Assembly (NCBI GenBank): GCA_949752745.1
Contig: OX457031.1
Location: 49,671,642-49,735,641 of the forward strand
Direction: 5' to 3'
DNA from: Protula sp. h YS-2021
Lineage: Eukaryota; Annelida; Polychaeta; Sabellida; Serpulidae
Length of the DNA stretch: 64,000 nt
Shown here piece by piece: positions 1 through 13,185 of the stretch. Under the pieces are notes generated by a model. That model had not been told where the DNA came from. It saw nothing but the letters and a program-made list of their open reading frames with translations, and made no database searches. A program made the position numbers and the translations under genes. Positions within the stretch are counted from its first letter, which is position 1. Every line of letters begins with the position of its first letter.

Positions 1-285
1 GGACAACCATTTAAACAACCTTGGAAATTTGGGCAAGACGGTTGTGGCCTATCTTTCACCGAAAAGGATAATATATGCGTGAATGTTTAATATTCAGTCC
101 AAAGTGGAGAACATATGCCCCATTTTTCTATATCCACTAATGTTTTCATTCAACAATATTAATCATGATCTAGAAAACATGTTACCAAAAGAGGTCGGTG
201 GTCGCCCTCGAGTAAGGAGAGTATCATAAGTATTATAAGTATGACAAGTATTATAAGTGTTACAAATCTGATCGCAATTACATAC

Positions 286-493
286 CTTTAATTGGTTTAT
301 CTGGTATATAGGATGACGCGCTGGGTTGGATTCTGAATCGCTTATGATCACGATTTACGGTTACTCCTCCTTTTCTGTACCACACAGCGTTCTTACATAT
401 CTCCTCTGCATTATTTTTATCTAGTCCAGGAAACCAAGCTCCAACGGATACGCATAAAAGGCAGCAGGCTATGTTGAAATACATACTGAACAT
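286..493 (-). CDS. First coding exon of a putative secreted protein
   Basis: Seen: an ATG at 493 opens 69 codons plus one base. They start with a hydrophobic, cysteine-bearing stretch (MFSMYFNIACCLLCVSVGA) that resembles a signal peptide, followed by a polar, basic segment (WFPGLDKNN, then RDHKRFRIQP). The frame runs into AAAG|GTATGTAA, a strong splice donor, with GT at 285-284 in phase 1, so the exon probably ends at 286. A TATATAAG box lies 30-40 bp upstream of the ATG. No following exon is recognisable between 1 and 283, so the rest of the gene would lie outside the window. Inference: this is exon 1 of a small secreted or extracellular protein. The family is not recognised. A chance open frame beside an AT-rich region is the alternative. 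Confidence 0.4.
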
Positions 494-521
494 GATAAAT
501 CCACCGGAGGAAGCGTTTCTC

Positions 522-530
522 CTTATATAT
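522..530 (-). promoter_or_regulatory. Candidate TATA box of the secreted-protein exon
   Basis: On the minus strand the sequence reads TATATAAG about 30-40 bp upstream of the ATG at 493. With normal TATA spacing, transcription would start only a few bases before the ATG, giving a very short 5' UTR. AT-richness makes chance occurrence possible. Confidence 0.3.
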
Positions 531-539
531 TCTAACTTT

Positions 540-3500
540 TCGTGTTAGATTTCAATGTGTATTTCGCAACGTAATGTCAATGCATTTCAGCTTGCGTAAC
601 AATGGTTGTGTTGTACTTCTGTGGTTGTCTTTTTACAGAGTAATGGCCATAACATTGTCACTGCCCATTAAATACCATTGTCTCAAATGCTGTTCTTATA
701 GTTACAAAAACTGGGAATCTGAATGTCTTTAACTCCACATAAGCACATTGCTAAAGTGCAATTTTTGACATCCGGCACAGTTTGAAGAATATCCGACTCT
801 CACAATTGCCCACGTTATCAGCTTTCTCACAGCTGTGCCATGCTAAGTCCTAAGAAGTGCACTATATTCTCTGAGCAAAGGCACTGCAGATATTCCTCAG
901 TCCGCATATAGCTGGCTACCTTATGCATCTTTCATACTGTGCGGAGTTTCTGTATACATACAGTTTAATGTAAGAATGACGCGAGCATTAGATGACTCTA
1001 TTAAATAATGAGAATCGACAGCAACCATATGCAAACGTTGGACGCTCCTACACGCTACCATCTCTGAATTCAGCTGCAAGGTATATAAAGAAACCTAACT
1101 TATTTGAAAAAAGTCGGAATTAAAAAGTATTGTTTGCATTGGTCTGGTTTCCGCTTTCTACTCCTATTCTTATATAGCACAAATGGAAAATGAATGAATG
1201 GGAAATTTTAAACCATATTTTTCTGTGAAGAACAAAATTATTCTCCTTTTTCATGAGAGCAATATAGTCCTAATGATTAATGTGATAATATATTCCTTAA
1301 AACTATTTTAAAGTGATTTGAATGTAATTTGCAAAATTAATGGACGTGACCTTTTCTTTTTTAATTCAGGTGCTAATTTAGGGACCATTGAGTCCCGGGT
1401 CTTTCTCCCAGGCCTCTTTGTCTGAAGACACTTTTTCTGCAACCAGATTCATTTGCCGATTTTCAAACATTTCTAAAAGAAACGGAGTTTATTACTTTTC
1501 TTTTCGCTTAGATCTCAGTCAGTTCCTTTCCAATTTGTTCCATTTTTTTTCAAGTTTCATTAGCTGTTAATTTGTTGATTTTACTCTTAAGAAATGTATG
1601 AGATTAAAGAAACTAAACATTTGTCCGGCTTTCCTTGGTTTTCAAAAGCATGCCATAATTTATCAAATTATTCAGGTTGTTCACAATTACTTGATTTGTT
1701 TTTATAGCTTGTTTGAAACATGAATAATTTGTGAAATTGTAATCAGCCCGTAACCATAACTTTGTGTTTAAAAATGAATAGCTGAGAGGTTGTAAATAAG
1801 TTGCCTGATATTTGTTTCTAGACTATTGAGCTTCTTCAGCACAGAACAGCATGGGAATCACTTTTATAGAACGAGCGCAAACATTATGAAACTCTCGATC
1901 AAAGTATATAACTACAAATAAAATATACAGTTTAATATAAACAGTTATACTTTTGGTGTTATAATTAAACAAGTTAAATAATCTTTCATCTCATAGCAAT
2001 ATCACCACTCGATTAGGTATGTCATATTACCTTTTCTTTATATCACTTTGCAAATAATTATAGTCATGATAATTTGCACAACGATTATAGTACTCGTCAT
2101 TTTAATATCACCTCATCATCAAATCATTACAACTCCAGCGTTTTCAAATTCTTCAATCACAACTTTGCTAAGGCGTAACGTTATGGCAGCATTAATGTTA
2201 CTTCAGCAGGACACCAGAGGTCAAGAATATAAATTCATGTTATGTTTAAAAGGTGATCTTAGTGATACTAGGGGCCTTGTTATCGCCAGGGTCATTAGAA
2301 AATTGTAGAGGCTGGAACTGTATGCTTATTAGTTATGACATATACTGATCATCAGTTCACCATCTTAGACCAAATCATCGATTAAAATAATGCATTTACC
2401 AACTTAATGCCACGCCATATACCATTATCGTGATAAAAATGCTATATCGCTATGAGCATTCTGATTTCGCACTCGAGTATGGTTTATGTGATAACACAGC
2501 ATCCTGTGATGACAGAAAACAGCTATTTGGTGATTAAGGACATTAATGCTTGACTACATTTTAAAGTTACAATGACATTCCGACGAAATTAATGTCACAT
2601 TAACTGCACTACATAATAAAACGTATTGGCGGTCGCTAGTAAATCTGCTAACTGTTGCTATTAAAAGGCTGGCCTAGAGACAGCTATCTGTGTTCATAGG
2701 TACAGAGTGGATAAGTATTTTAAACAGTAGTTTCTCTCTTTTTTGAGTACTATTTTCGCGGAGTTTGCAGTGGGTCTGTGGAATAAAAAGGTACTATATA
2801 AGCAGAACCAACCTCAATACAGATTTGCTGTTGGACAACAATGATCTGCACACAACTTGTAAAATTCTTTACAAAATAAGCCATTTCGATATCTATTGAG
2901 GGTTTTGCACCGAACCTCTTCAGTGCACCTGCTTTTAAATTTTCAACCTCCTTTCTAAAGTGTAGTTTATTTGATATCTCTGCTTGGTCTACTGCTCCCT
3001 TTGTTAAGCTATGATAATTAAAACAGTGTTCTTTTTTAACTTTTTTAATCTGCTGATATTATTGTTTGGGTCACAAGCAGTGGGTTCGCACACACATTGT
3101 GGAAATCACGGTGGTGCTTCAATGGCACATAAAATCAGATAATATCATTGGCCAATCAAGCTGTGAAACAAAACAGACGGCATGGCCTGCTCTGAGCGAT
3201 TTATCACTCTGCCGACAGTTTAGCAGTTGTCGTTTAACTGACGTGGGCTGAAATCCGGGGAGATTCCAGACTGAGTGCTAATTTAGTACCGCTTGTGGCA
3301 CCACGCTATTTAGCATCAATATGCGCCAGGTCTCGTTCCTGAATGACAGTAACGAACAGTACATCTGACATTGTGTGGTTGTCCTATGTGTTTACTGATG
3401 ACGTATACGCATATGCTTATTCTTTCTTCTATTAATCTAAAATAAGATAACACTTCGTTCAACACAACCCACTTGATATGTTTATTACGTAATTTCATAA

Positions 3501-5660
3501 CATTTTGTAGCAAGTTGCATACATAATAAAAATACAGTGTTAGTGATGTTGGTCAATGCAATTCTCACAATAATAGTCAAGCAGTTCTTGGAAGAGTTAA
3601 AGTGAGAGTAGTTGTATAATGTACCTGTAGAAAGTGCTTTCATTTTATTCTAGTACACTGAGTGCGGTATCGTGCATATAGTAAAGTACAGGTAGTATCA
3701 AATCAATTTATGCCAAAGAATAATAAAAAAATGTAACCAGGAATAGTATTTTTAATGAATAGTTTATCTATATCACTTAAAAAACATGAAATTCAATAAT
3801 ACATTTAGCTTCTTCTATGAACAAATTTGTTATCACTTAGTTAGCATGTTTGATATTCATTTGCACTGCATTTGCACAGTTATATGATAAAGTACAGTAC
3901 ATGGAATAAAAATGTAAATGTTACAATACTGGAATCAAGAAACAAATCGGTTTTGAGGTCTTATAAATTCAACGAAACAGTAAAATGAAATCCAAAATTA
4001 AAACACAGGGACTAGAGTTTATAACATTACAGCATAATGCCAAGTTTCTTTGATTTGATTCTTAAAAAATAAAACGTCGGACTGGTGCGAGGAGAAAGTC
4101 AGTTATTTGATTGGAAACAGTCTGAGCATTACACCGTTTTAGGGAGCTGTCTCCTAAAGGGTTCGCCATTAAATAACCGATGGGACATACAGCCAGTTGG
4201 GTGATCAATCACCAAATGATCCACCTATTTTAAAGAGACTCGATGGAACGTTACAGCTTGAATGTCTCTTTGTACAGAACAATACTACTTAACAATAATG
4301 GGGCAAACCGATAAGAATCGACCACCATGTGATATCTTAGCAGATCTACTAGAGCTGCATGAGTCCATTAATTTATTATTAAATGTAATTTAAAGTGTCA
4401 GGAAACGCCTGTTCTTTGAAATGTTATGGTGCGCAATATCAACTTACCGTATTATAATCTAGATAATGATAATAATAATCATTATCAGCATCAGTGGCTT
4501 ATAAAGCACCTATTATGAGACCTATGCGCTACAATATATAAAGATTAATAATTAACAGTACAAATTGAAATAAAAAACCTTAGCCATTAAAAGTTATCTT
4601 TCGCATACTGAAGTATAATTCTCCCAGCGAGCATCTTCAAATAAAGATATTCCAAATGTACTTTTTTATGTAAAACGAAGTGATTTAAGGGTGCATTCTG
4701 AAGGGTGCTTACTAATCAAATTTTCTGAAAATTTTAAAAGCAATTTTTTGAGTATAAATCGTAATGTGCTGTGGGTATACAAGACCAGCGGTCTTTCTCT
4801 CTGTAAGGTGAGGATCATTACATATTTTTGATTGGGCATTGGCAATAATTCACCCAGGGTCAGTGTCACAGTGTTTGCCGCATGCGCATTGTAATAACGT
4901 CTATACAAAACATTATCTTCATTCTCACTCCTTGGGGAAGATACACTGGATTAAAGGATATCTATTATTTGCAGGTGGATTGGTAAGTTAAACTACGATT
5001 TTCTTGGTATTAAAAAATGTACAGTCCTGAGTAATGAATACATTTTTTTAAGAAATAGGATTGATTATCATAAAACAGATTGGCTTCATATGCACATGAA
5101 ATTTTCAGTTTTTCCAACTGGCTACACATTTTTCTCAAGCTTACGCACGGATATTAAAAGGCTAAAAAAGAGTGAAAGCAAATAGCATTCTTCTCTTTAA
5201 CGGGGTGGGGTATTGATTGATAGGGGTATCCTAGGAATATCCTTCAGGTAATGTAGGGGGCTATTTGGGGGAACTATAACCTTAACAGCAGGCATCTGGC
5301 AGTACTAGTACTCGCAGTAAAACATACATGATAACTCTCACACAATTACTCAACCGCGAGCATCATGCATTAATAGAATAGCTTGCATGCTTGCATTAAT
5401 AGAATTGCAACTGCCGCAATAGACAGTCTTTCAGTTTTGAGACGATAACCTATTTCTCAATTGCAAAATGTTCAACACTTGGCCCCAAAAATAATATTTT
5501 TGAAATATCCCCCCCCCCCGTCTAGAAGCACTTTCGGATTTTCATTTAATTTTGCTTTGCTTTTCCTTTGCAGAGAAGCAATTTTTATATTTTTCAAACG
5601 TTTCTAACAATTTTTTGCCAGTTCGAAATCTTTCTAAAAAGAGCTATGAACATTGACTCG
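540..5660. other. AT-rich non-coding stretch, no gene recognised
   Basis: Only short, unrelated open frames occur on both strands, none with a recognisable motif, signal peptide or convincing exon borders. There is a short A/T-rich palindromic patch near 4460-4490. No RNA gene is recognised. Confidence 0.6.
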
Positions 5661-5678
5661 TGAAACCAAATCTCTCCG

Positions 5679-5737
5679 CTATCCCGCTCCCCTATCCCGC
5701 TCAACTATCCCGCTTCCCTATCCCGTTCACCTATCCA
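5679..5737. repeat. Short minisatellite, CTATCCCGCTCC type
   Basis: About five imperfect copies of a 12-14 bp unit (CTATCCCGCTCC and variants) follow one another. Confidence 0.7.
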
Positions 5738-6595
5738 CACAAAAAACTGTGTAACTGAAGTCCGCAATTTGAAATGAACATCCAGTGTATTTAAAATGAC
5801 CAGGTAAGATTTTGCATCCACGGGTCGTTCTTATAAAACCAATAAAGCATTCTCTATGCTGAGCATAAAGCAAATATCATTTATGTAATGCACAGCGAGG
5901 CTTTTTGGTACAGCCTATATGCTTGTGTATATATTAATGCAGCACTTACGCGTTGTGTTTGGTGATGAAGAATAAATGTTTTTGCTTTGCGTTTTGAAAA
6001 AAAAACGAATACTAAAAATCAGGTGGACAACTTCAAGCCCGTACAGCTTCCATATACTTTTTGCAAGTCCTCTTCCATGTGTTAAAACCTTTTAGAAAAT
6101 AATGTAATAGTTCTGTTAACATGTTTGATTTCATTATAGTACATATTTCAACACTAGTATTGCTGGGTATTTAAAAGGATGCCTTCTTGCAAATAAAGAG
6201 GGACGGTCGGAGAACCTAATGCGCTCTAAATGTAAATTGTAACAGGTGCTCCAATCCATTGCAAAACAATGCTTTAGTGTTGGATAATAAAAATAGAATA
6301 CAATAGAAACAGAGAGTAGAAGGTCTTAATTAAATTTAGTATATATTTCATATTCTCTACCGAGTGGTTGATACTGTAAAGCTTAACGCTGAAAAGCAAT
6401 TACCTGCTCCACTAGAGCACGTAAATCCGAAAGCTACAATATTTAACATTATTTCTGGAGATCCTCAATCCCAGCGCCCTTTTCTTTCTCCTCTATAAGT
6501 GTCTCAAGTTGAGTGCACCGAGTTTAGACATGGCAGTCTTTCCTTTGAGGAAAATGCCTGTCAAATTTAGTCTATATTGTGAATTGTGTCTGAAG

Positions 6596-6596
<1 letters not shown>

Positions 6597-6631
<35 letters not shown>
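6597..6631. repeat. (AG)n microsatellite followed by a G tract
   Basis: Thirteen AG dinucleotides (6597-6622) run directly into nine G residues. The overlapping open frames on both strands (6509-6785) are artefacts of this simple repeat. Confidence 0.9.
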
Positions 6632-6796
6632 ATCTGTCTAATCTATATAACGAAATCCCGGACAATGTTACGCATTGGTCGATCAGTACTGTCTTCACTT
6701 TTCCCACCATAAATTCATAGCTCTTGATATATTGGAAAGATGCCTCATTAAAAGTTTTTTGTATGATGCAAAGTAAGCAAGTCAAGGACTGCAGAA

Positions 6797-7440
6797 AATT
6801 ATCGTCAGCAGATTGTTGAGACGCTACAAGTGGGAATTTCTATAAATAGGATTGCTAACAGATTTGTATGTACCCGATATACCTTTCAACAGTGATGCCA
6901 AGTAAGAGGGAGCACGGTATAGCGGTCACGAAGCGGAAAGCCACGAGTAACTACGGCTGTACAAAATCGACACATGCGGCTTATCCATTTACGCTTGAGG
7001 GTTCAAATGGCAACTGAAACAGCAGCGATTCTACAACGCTGAGTACGTAACAACTGGGCGTACAGTGGCTCATCGCAACTTGCTCCGAGTATTGATGATC
7101 TGTAGATAGATATTGTCCTTACTCGGCAGGTCGTTCCCTTCATCCAGCGAATAAATAACACAATTTTACGCAAGATAACTGCATGTTGCCAGAGACAGCT
7201 TACAGTATCTGGCAGCACGTGACGTCTATCTGTTGCCATCGCTACCATATTCTCAAGTTGTGAATCTGATAAAACACCTCTGAGATCTTCTGTGCTGGAT
7301 AATACGCGAAAGAACCCCTCAAACAAGATATCATGCATAACTTCAACAAGTGTTTATCGAAGAGTGGCAGCGTTACTCACAGTGGAGAATCAATCGACTC
7401 ATTTGTTCAAGTTCTATTGACTCGTTCCTCAGTTAACTCT
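6797..7440 (+). pseudogene. Decayed Tc1/mariner (IS630-type) transposase
   Basis: Conceptual translation with several frame changes and at least four stops still gives Tc1-like blocks in the right order. An N-terminal helix-turn-helix block (QVGISINRIANRF) comes first. Around 6938-7000 come SGKPRVTT and QNRHMRLIHLR, and at the C-terminal end EEWQRYSQWRINRLICS (around 7350-7410). The middle, including the catalytic DDE region, is badly degraded. A stretch near 7183 (TGCATGTTGCCAGAGACAG) is shared exactly with the relic at 15.8 kb, so both descend from the same family. The 111-codon minus-strand open frame over 7003-7338 is a shadow. No intact terminal inverted repeats are recognised. The copy is dead. 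Confidence 0.75.
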
Positions 7441-7459
7441 ACCTCGTGAACTGTTAACA

Positions 7460-9800
7460 TCTCAGCTGTGCTGTCTAAAATCGACATTAATAGCCCTCAG
7501 CAAGTCAAAGTCTTGCAAAGAGTTTATTTCTTTTTCCCTCTTTACTGTTCTGTCATTTTTGTCTTCAGTATCCTCTGGGCTGTTGGCCCGAGGATGATCA
7601 CATTTTTACATATATAGCATTTGATCTATACACTCTACCTTTTGCTTTTGCCTTTACTTTCATTTTAATCATCAAAACGGGAAGCAAATCACATTGATTT
7701 ATTATCAAGAAATACAACGCGTAAAGGCCGCAGCAGAATTTGGAAGTCTCTCACATCTGCCACCAGCCACACTGTGCATTACATAGATGTTGTGTGCTTT
7801 ATATTCACATGCTAAATACGCTCAGCGTAGTGAAATATTTGTGTTGGTTTAATAAGAAAGTGTGAATGCATGATCTTATCTGGTCATTTTAAACACACTG
7901 AATGTTCTTATAAATTTCTGTTATGCACTATTCTTAGTGAGGGTCGGAGGATGCCGTTTCATATAGCAAGTACCAAAGTTAGGTTTTCGCAAAGGTTTCG
8001 AACTGATAGCAAGATTTCTAGAAAGGTTTTGGGATCGAAAATAAAACGTTGTCTTGTCTGCAAAGCCTACCAAAGGAAAAGCTAACCAAAATCAGACTGA
8101 AGAAATTTTAAAACTTTACTTTAAGGGGAAAGTGATTTTAAAAATATTATTTCTGGTCAAGTGTAAAAATTTCACCTTTGAAAAACAGGTTCTGGTTGTA
8201 TTTGTTCTTATCGACAGTTAAAAACAGACTGCGAGCAAGGAGAACGGAATAGCTTCGGCTGAAATCACATGTTAATCTAGTAAGGGGTTCTTTCATGCGC
8301 ATAAAAATACCATCTACAATAGGGCAAAACCGATTACTTTTTTGCTATCTTTTGTGAATGGTGACTACCTCATCACCATCACATACAATATGCTGGCTTG
8401 TTAACCAGTAGAAATACTCAATTGCACTATGATTCCTTATTACATCTGCAGACTGGGAAATCCCCATGGCTTATTGAATTTGCCTTTCCCTCTGATTCTT
8501 TTTTGGTCATACCAGATTGTCCGGCCAACTAGACTCAGACAGTTCGGATCTGGAAAATCAAATCGGCAAAGACAAACACTCTTTTATGTCCAGTTGACCT
8601 CACTCTACTTTGCTTTATTTGCTTTACTTTTTTCTGCAAAAATGGAGATTGAAATTTTGAATTTCAACGACGTGCATAAGGTCACAAAAAGCACAAAGAA
8701 TCTAAACAGCACACTGATCGCTCCAAGGCCTACAGCGTAAGCAATTCTATGGCTTGTGTTGTAGAATTGCTAAGTCAGATGGTCAGTTGCGCTTTTGGCT
8801 TTCAGAGTTCCCATGCTTTCTTTTGCTGTACGGTTTGAAACACAAAACTAAATTTACCACATTAACAGTGCTCATGTAGCGTCCGGTATTTCCTAAAGAT
8901 TGATATAATTTCGTATGTATATTCTATTGCATTAAATATCTGTACATTAAATGTGCTAATCGTCCCTTCTGTTTTACGTTAAAAATTGGTGTCCATTTAC
9001 TGTATAAGTAAATATTTCAGGAATAAAGCAACATGAATTTAACTGAGGATTCCCAAGAACTCTTATTTTACTAATGAGCTTCAAAACATGTGTGTAATCT
9101 AAGTTGTAGTCTAAGTTATTCAAGCAATTTTGTATGTTTACATATTTTAATTTTACTGTCAATTGTTTAATTTCGCTCCAGATAGCAAAATCGTTCTTGT
9201 TGATTATATGTCTTTATTTATTCTATTATTTAACAGAATTATTCTATTTCTGTTAAAAAGGGATATTTTGCTCCTAGTCAGCGAAGGACAAAATAGAATT
9301 ATAAGCTGCCGTTTTGTCGGAATATGCTTGGATATTCCGAAGAATTTATTACACCGTAAAGTTTTAGCAATAAGATAACTAATAAAACACACATGAAATA
9401 CACAATATAATACACATAAAATAGACATAAATTGATAAAGGTATCAGACCGAAGTATAGGATATAACCGCCACAGACTGTACACAGCTATCGCAACAGAG
9501 GAAGGGTTGGGATGAGCTTGTAGCTGATCCTACAGGACACTTGCCCACCCCGTGCCCTTCACATGGGGGTAGGGGCTTGTGGCTGATCTGATCTGTGGCC
9601 GCCCCCTCCTCGCTGTCCCTTACAAAGTGATGAACCATCAATAGCGAAAAAAAGTAAACAAAGCATTTTCTATATTTGAAGGCTATTTTAACAACACGCT
9701 AAATGTTATATTATGAAAACTATCTATTTTTCTGCAAAATAAAACTACTGTATTGTCTATACAAACCAAACTGTAAATTAGCTAAAAAAGTAAATATCTA
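7460..9800. other. Non-coding stretch without recognisable features
   Basis: AT-rich sequence. The longest frame (103 codons, plus, 8429-8740) has no recognisable domain, and no exon borders suggest a gene. Confidence 0.55.
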
Positions 9801-9816
9801 CTGCGAATAATTAATG

Positions 9817-11300
9817 CTACCTAAACCCTTGCATGGGTGAATTTTGCGACTTGAGTTGACCCTGATGCCTTTTTATAGCGGAGGTCGAGCGCCATCTTCC
9901 CGCTAATTTTGTTTGATCTATGGAGCATCCCTTTTGGATGGCATTAGTTGCGGCACCGATTGTAAAGCTGTGCGTGTTAAAAGGAAGATGGAAAATACCG
10001 ATGAATGCTAGACATATTTTGACAAAAAAGTTGGGGAAACTGGCTTTGAATTAAGTAGAAATAAGGGTCCGGAAGAGTACCTCGAGGTTCAATGTGTTGC
10101 CGTAGAGCGGTGATCACTGGAAGGTTTTTGGATTCTGTGAGGTGGAGTTGAAACGGGGCAGATTTAGCCTGATTGTGTTTGAAAGAATGAAACACAAGAA
10201 TAGCTGATTTTCCTTGACGGTCAAAGCTTAGATTTCCTAATTGTAGCAAGTTATGGTAATTTTTTCAGGACGCAGTTGTCATTTCCCCGATTCTGAGAAA
10301 CCCGGTAAAGGCGAGGAGAAACATCGCGGTGACTAAACTGGCTGTATACTTGTACTGAAGAGTTGTGATACTGCCTTACATAGCTTTTTTAGGATGGGTA
10401 CCGTAATGGGCAAACGTGGGTCTATTGCTAGTGTGATTTTTTTCTATGCCTTTTAAGGCTTTAGCGACAACAAAGCTGGAATTATAAATCGTCGCCTCCC
10501 GCTGGTGAGTACTTTTACTGTGAAGAGAAGCAATGAACATCAGTACACACCTTGATTGAATGAGGAAGGGAACTAGTTTCCTGCAATACGTTTTCATAAA
10601 GGCTTTGTATTTGAAATGTTCTTTCTGTACATTTTTTGAGAGTTGCTGTTCAAGGACGTTTTTATAAGTCGTTTTGCAACAACTGTGAGAGTTCCCATTG
10701 ATGCGGAAGCAGCTCGCGATTTGGAGTAAGGTCGGTATTTGGTTTCCGTTCTTTTGAAATTGAAGACGTGACGAGGCATCAGGTAAGTTATTCCTTAACC
10801 CGGCCATGTGTTTTAAACGACACACTATTTTGTAGTTAAAACAACATACCACAAATTGCTGTACCAAACACATGATCAGTCCGTCTGTTGAGGACCGTGA
10901 ATTCAAAATATTTACCACTGCTAAATTATCGCAAAGGTGCAGAAGTTGTTTATCGCGTAACCGCTCTCCCCACAGGAGCAGTGATAGTATTATGGGGTAG
11001 AGCTCTGGCAATGTGATGTGGTAATCCTCCTTGTGGGACCAGGGATAAGCACACCACAGGTTGTCGAGTACCACTCCAAATTTTGTAGGTTTGCCGCATC
11101 TGTGTTAAGTCGTATGATCTCGGAACTGTCCCAACATTGGTGAATGACTGATATTCCATTGAATTGGTTGAAAAACATCACCCATGCTCTCAAATCTTTC
11201 TTGCGTCCTCTGTGATACGTACGAAATGATACTCTCATCAAAGCATGCCTTGCTTGGGAGGCTTGGAAACAATGTACACGTCATCAGTGACGATGCTTGA
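9817..11300 (-). pseudogene. DIRS/Ngaro-like retroelement relic (RNase H + tyrosine recombinase)
   Basis: Reading the minus strand from 11300 down, the end of a reverse-transcriptase region (GRKKDLRAWVMFFNQFNG) comes first. An RNase H-like domain follows (LPELYPIILSLLLWGERL, then LCDNLAVVNIL and RLKHMAGLRNNLPDASSRLQ), then a tyrosine recombinase. The recombinase keeps an N-terminal segment (MFIASLHSK, ATIYNSSFVVAKALKGI) and box I with its arginine (AFTGFLRIGEM, near 10279-10308). The C-terminal box reads HSFTIGAAT where the family has H-x-x-R, and the segment expected to hold the nucleophilic tyrosine reads AIKRHQ. Two stops and at least two frameshifts break the frame. RT-RNase H followed by tyrosine recombinase is the order known for DIRS-type elements. 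The element is inactive. Its terminal repeats were not found. Confidence 0.75.
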
Positions 11301-11339
11301 GGGATCAGGAATTAGTACTTATGCAAACAAACGCAACTG

Positions 11340-13050
11340 GCCTTCTTGCCTGAGCAAAAATCATTTACACTGGCCACTTAACATTCCATTTATATAAAAA
11401 CACGTAGTCCACGTGCAATTACACTTGAACTTAAAGAAAGTCATGTGCAGAAACAGTAAACCTTTTATTGAGAAATGAGATTATTATATAAATATAATTT
11501 GTGATCCTATAGGACTGGCTAAAATAGATGCGCGGTAGGGGAGGGGTTACCTTCACACAAAATTGCCTTCAGTTCACGGAAAGAGTCACCTTCATGCTTC
11601 ACCAGTTTTTTCTTCAGGCACTGGATGAAAGTCTAAAACGAGTCTAATTTTGACGAGTTTTAACACATGAAAGTCCTTGACAAATGCCAAGGGTCGACGA
11701 TATTTTGTTTTGTTTAGAAATTAATAATCCTACACAAAGGCCAAATAAAATTGTCCATATATACCTGTGGTATGTTGAGAACGTTTCGTTTGGTTTTGTT
11801 TTGTTGAGTTTTTTATTTATATTTCACGTATTGTCACATTTAGTTTTTTTTTTGCTATATTTATCCTTACATACTTGTGTCTTGTTTCGTATTTAATTTT
11901 TATTTAAACACTCATTAAACAGTCGAAAACTCTTTAGTATTACTTTCTTTTTCATTCTGCGGTAGAAAGATGTCACTTACCACATTTGGAAGGCAAACCT
12001 CAACTCGCATAATGAAGCCATTGTGTCTGTTTGTTTTCTCGGCAACTCGAACATTTCTATGCATTTACTGTTAAGATTTCCATTTGTTTATATGTCCAAA
12101 AGTTATCAAATAATATTGGGCTGTGAATTTAATTAAACAACCAGATGCAATTATGCTAGTTGCAACCTGTACTTACAACAGGTGAAGAGACCCCCCCCCC
12201 CCCGCGCCAACCGCTCTTATTTTCTTTCAAGATGCAGGGTTTACAATTGCATTGAATGTCTTTTGCAATTGTACTTAAATGCGTTTGTGAACTGAGGTCT
12301 GTGCGTACTTTCTACTGAGGACACCTAGCCCAGAGACGAGCTTTCCGAATTATTATGCACAAAAGCAATTGCAATTGAGAAAAATCGTATTATCTAGATC
12401 AATAAAATCCTTTCATATAATTGCTCATTTTGAAAGCTTTTCACCCAGATCAAGGTGAGCAATTGGTGGGGATGGGAGGGGCGAGACACGTGGTATCTTA
12501 AGTGTTATCGTGCGTGACAAGAAAGCGGAGAAAGAGGGGGGAGGTAATTTTGAGCCCAGGCGCGGTCCGCGCGGAATGCCAACTTAGTTTAAAAGGGGGC
12601 TTAATTTTCATTTAGTACTCCGCGTTTCCAACTAAAAGGAGGCTTCTTTCAGAACTGTTTTGTAGGCAGGTATCATTTCAGACTTAGCAGTATGTGTTTA
12701 GCAGTTGTTTTAAAAAATCATGAACATGCATGGCGCGCAGTTGGTACGTGAGTTGATACTCTGCTCCGTCTTGTTGTTTTCGTACGATGTAAAAGTGAAA
12801 GAGCGGTGCAGAAAGACTGTGTTTTTTCCTGCAACCATTAAACCTAGGGAGCAACATAGATGGGTCTTGCAAGTATCTACTGGCCTACTGACTTTAAAAA
12901 ATTAAACCATAAATAAAGCGAGGGATTAAACATACATTCGCGATGAATTCAATCTGGTAGTGATCTGGTTTTGAAGAATGTGTATCAATAAAATTGTGGT
13001 CTGTGAACTGGATTTTGTAGAAAATATATTAATAAAATTGTGGTTTATGT
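11340..13050. other. Non-coding stretch without recognisable features
   Basis: AT-rich, with a poly-C tract near 12191. The short open frames show no domains. Confidence 0.5.
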
Positions 13051-13074
13051 TTATGTAAGAATGGCAAGTATTTT

Positions 13075-13185
13075 TTTTTCTTCGTCCCTTTTTTCGCACT
13101 TTAGAAAAAGTCCCAAATGTCGTCGTCCCTTTTGTAGGCGTCCATATGTCGCGTCCCTTATGTCGTCTCCCTTTTGTCGGGATAC
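13075..13185. repeat. Motif array of GTCCCTTTTGTCG type
   Basis: Five or six imperfect repeats of GTCC/GTCG-C-TTTT-GTCG type (for example GTCGTCCCTTTTGT) follow one another. The design matches the motif-array ends of the elements at 14.47 and 17.17 kb. This may be one end of a similar element, but no inverted partner was spotted in the window. Confidence 0.5.
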
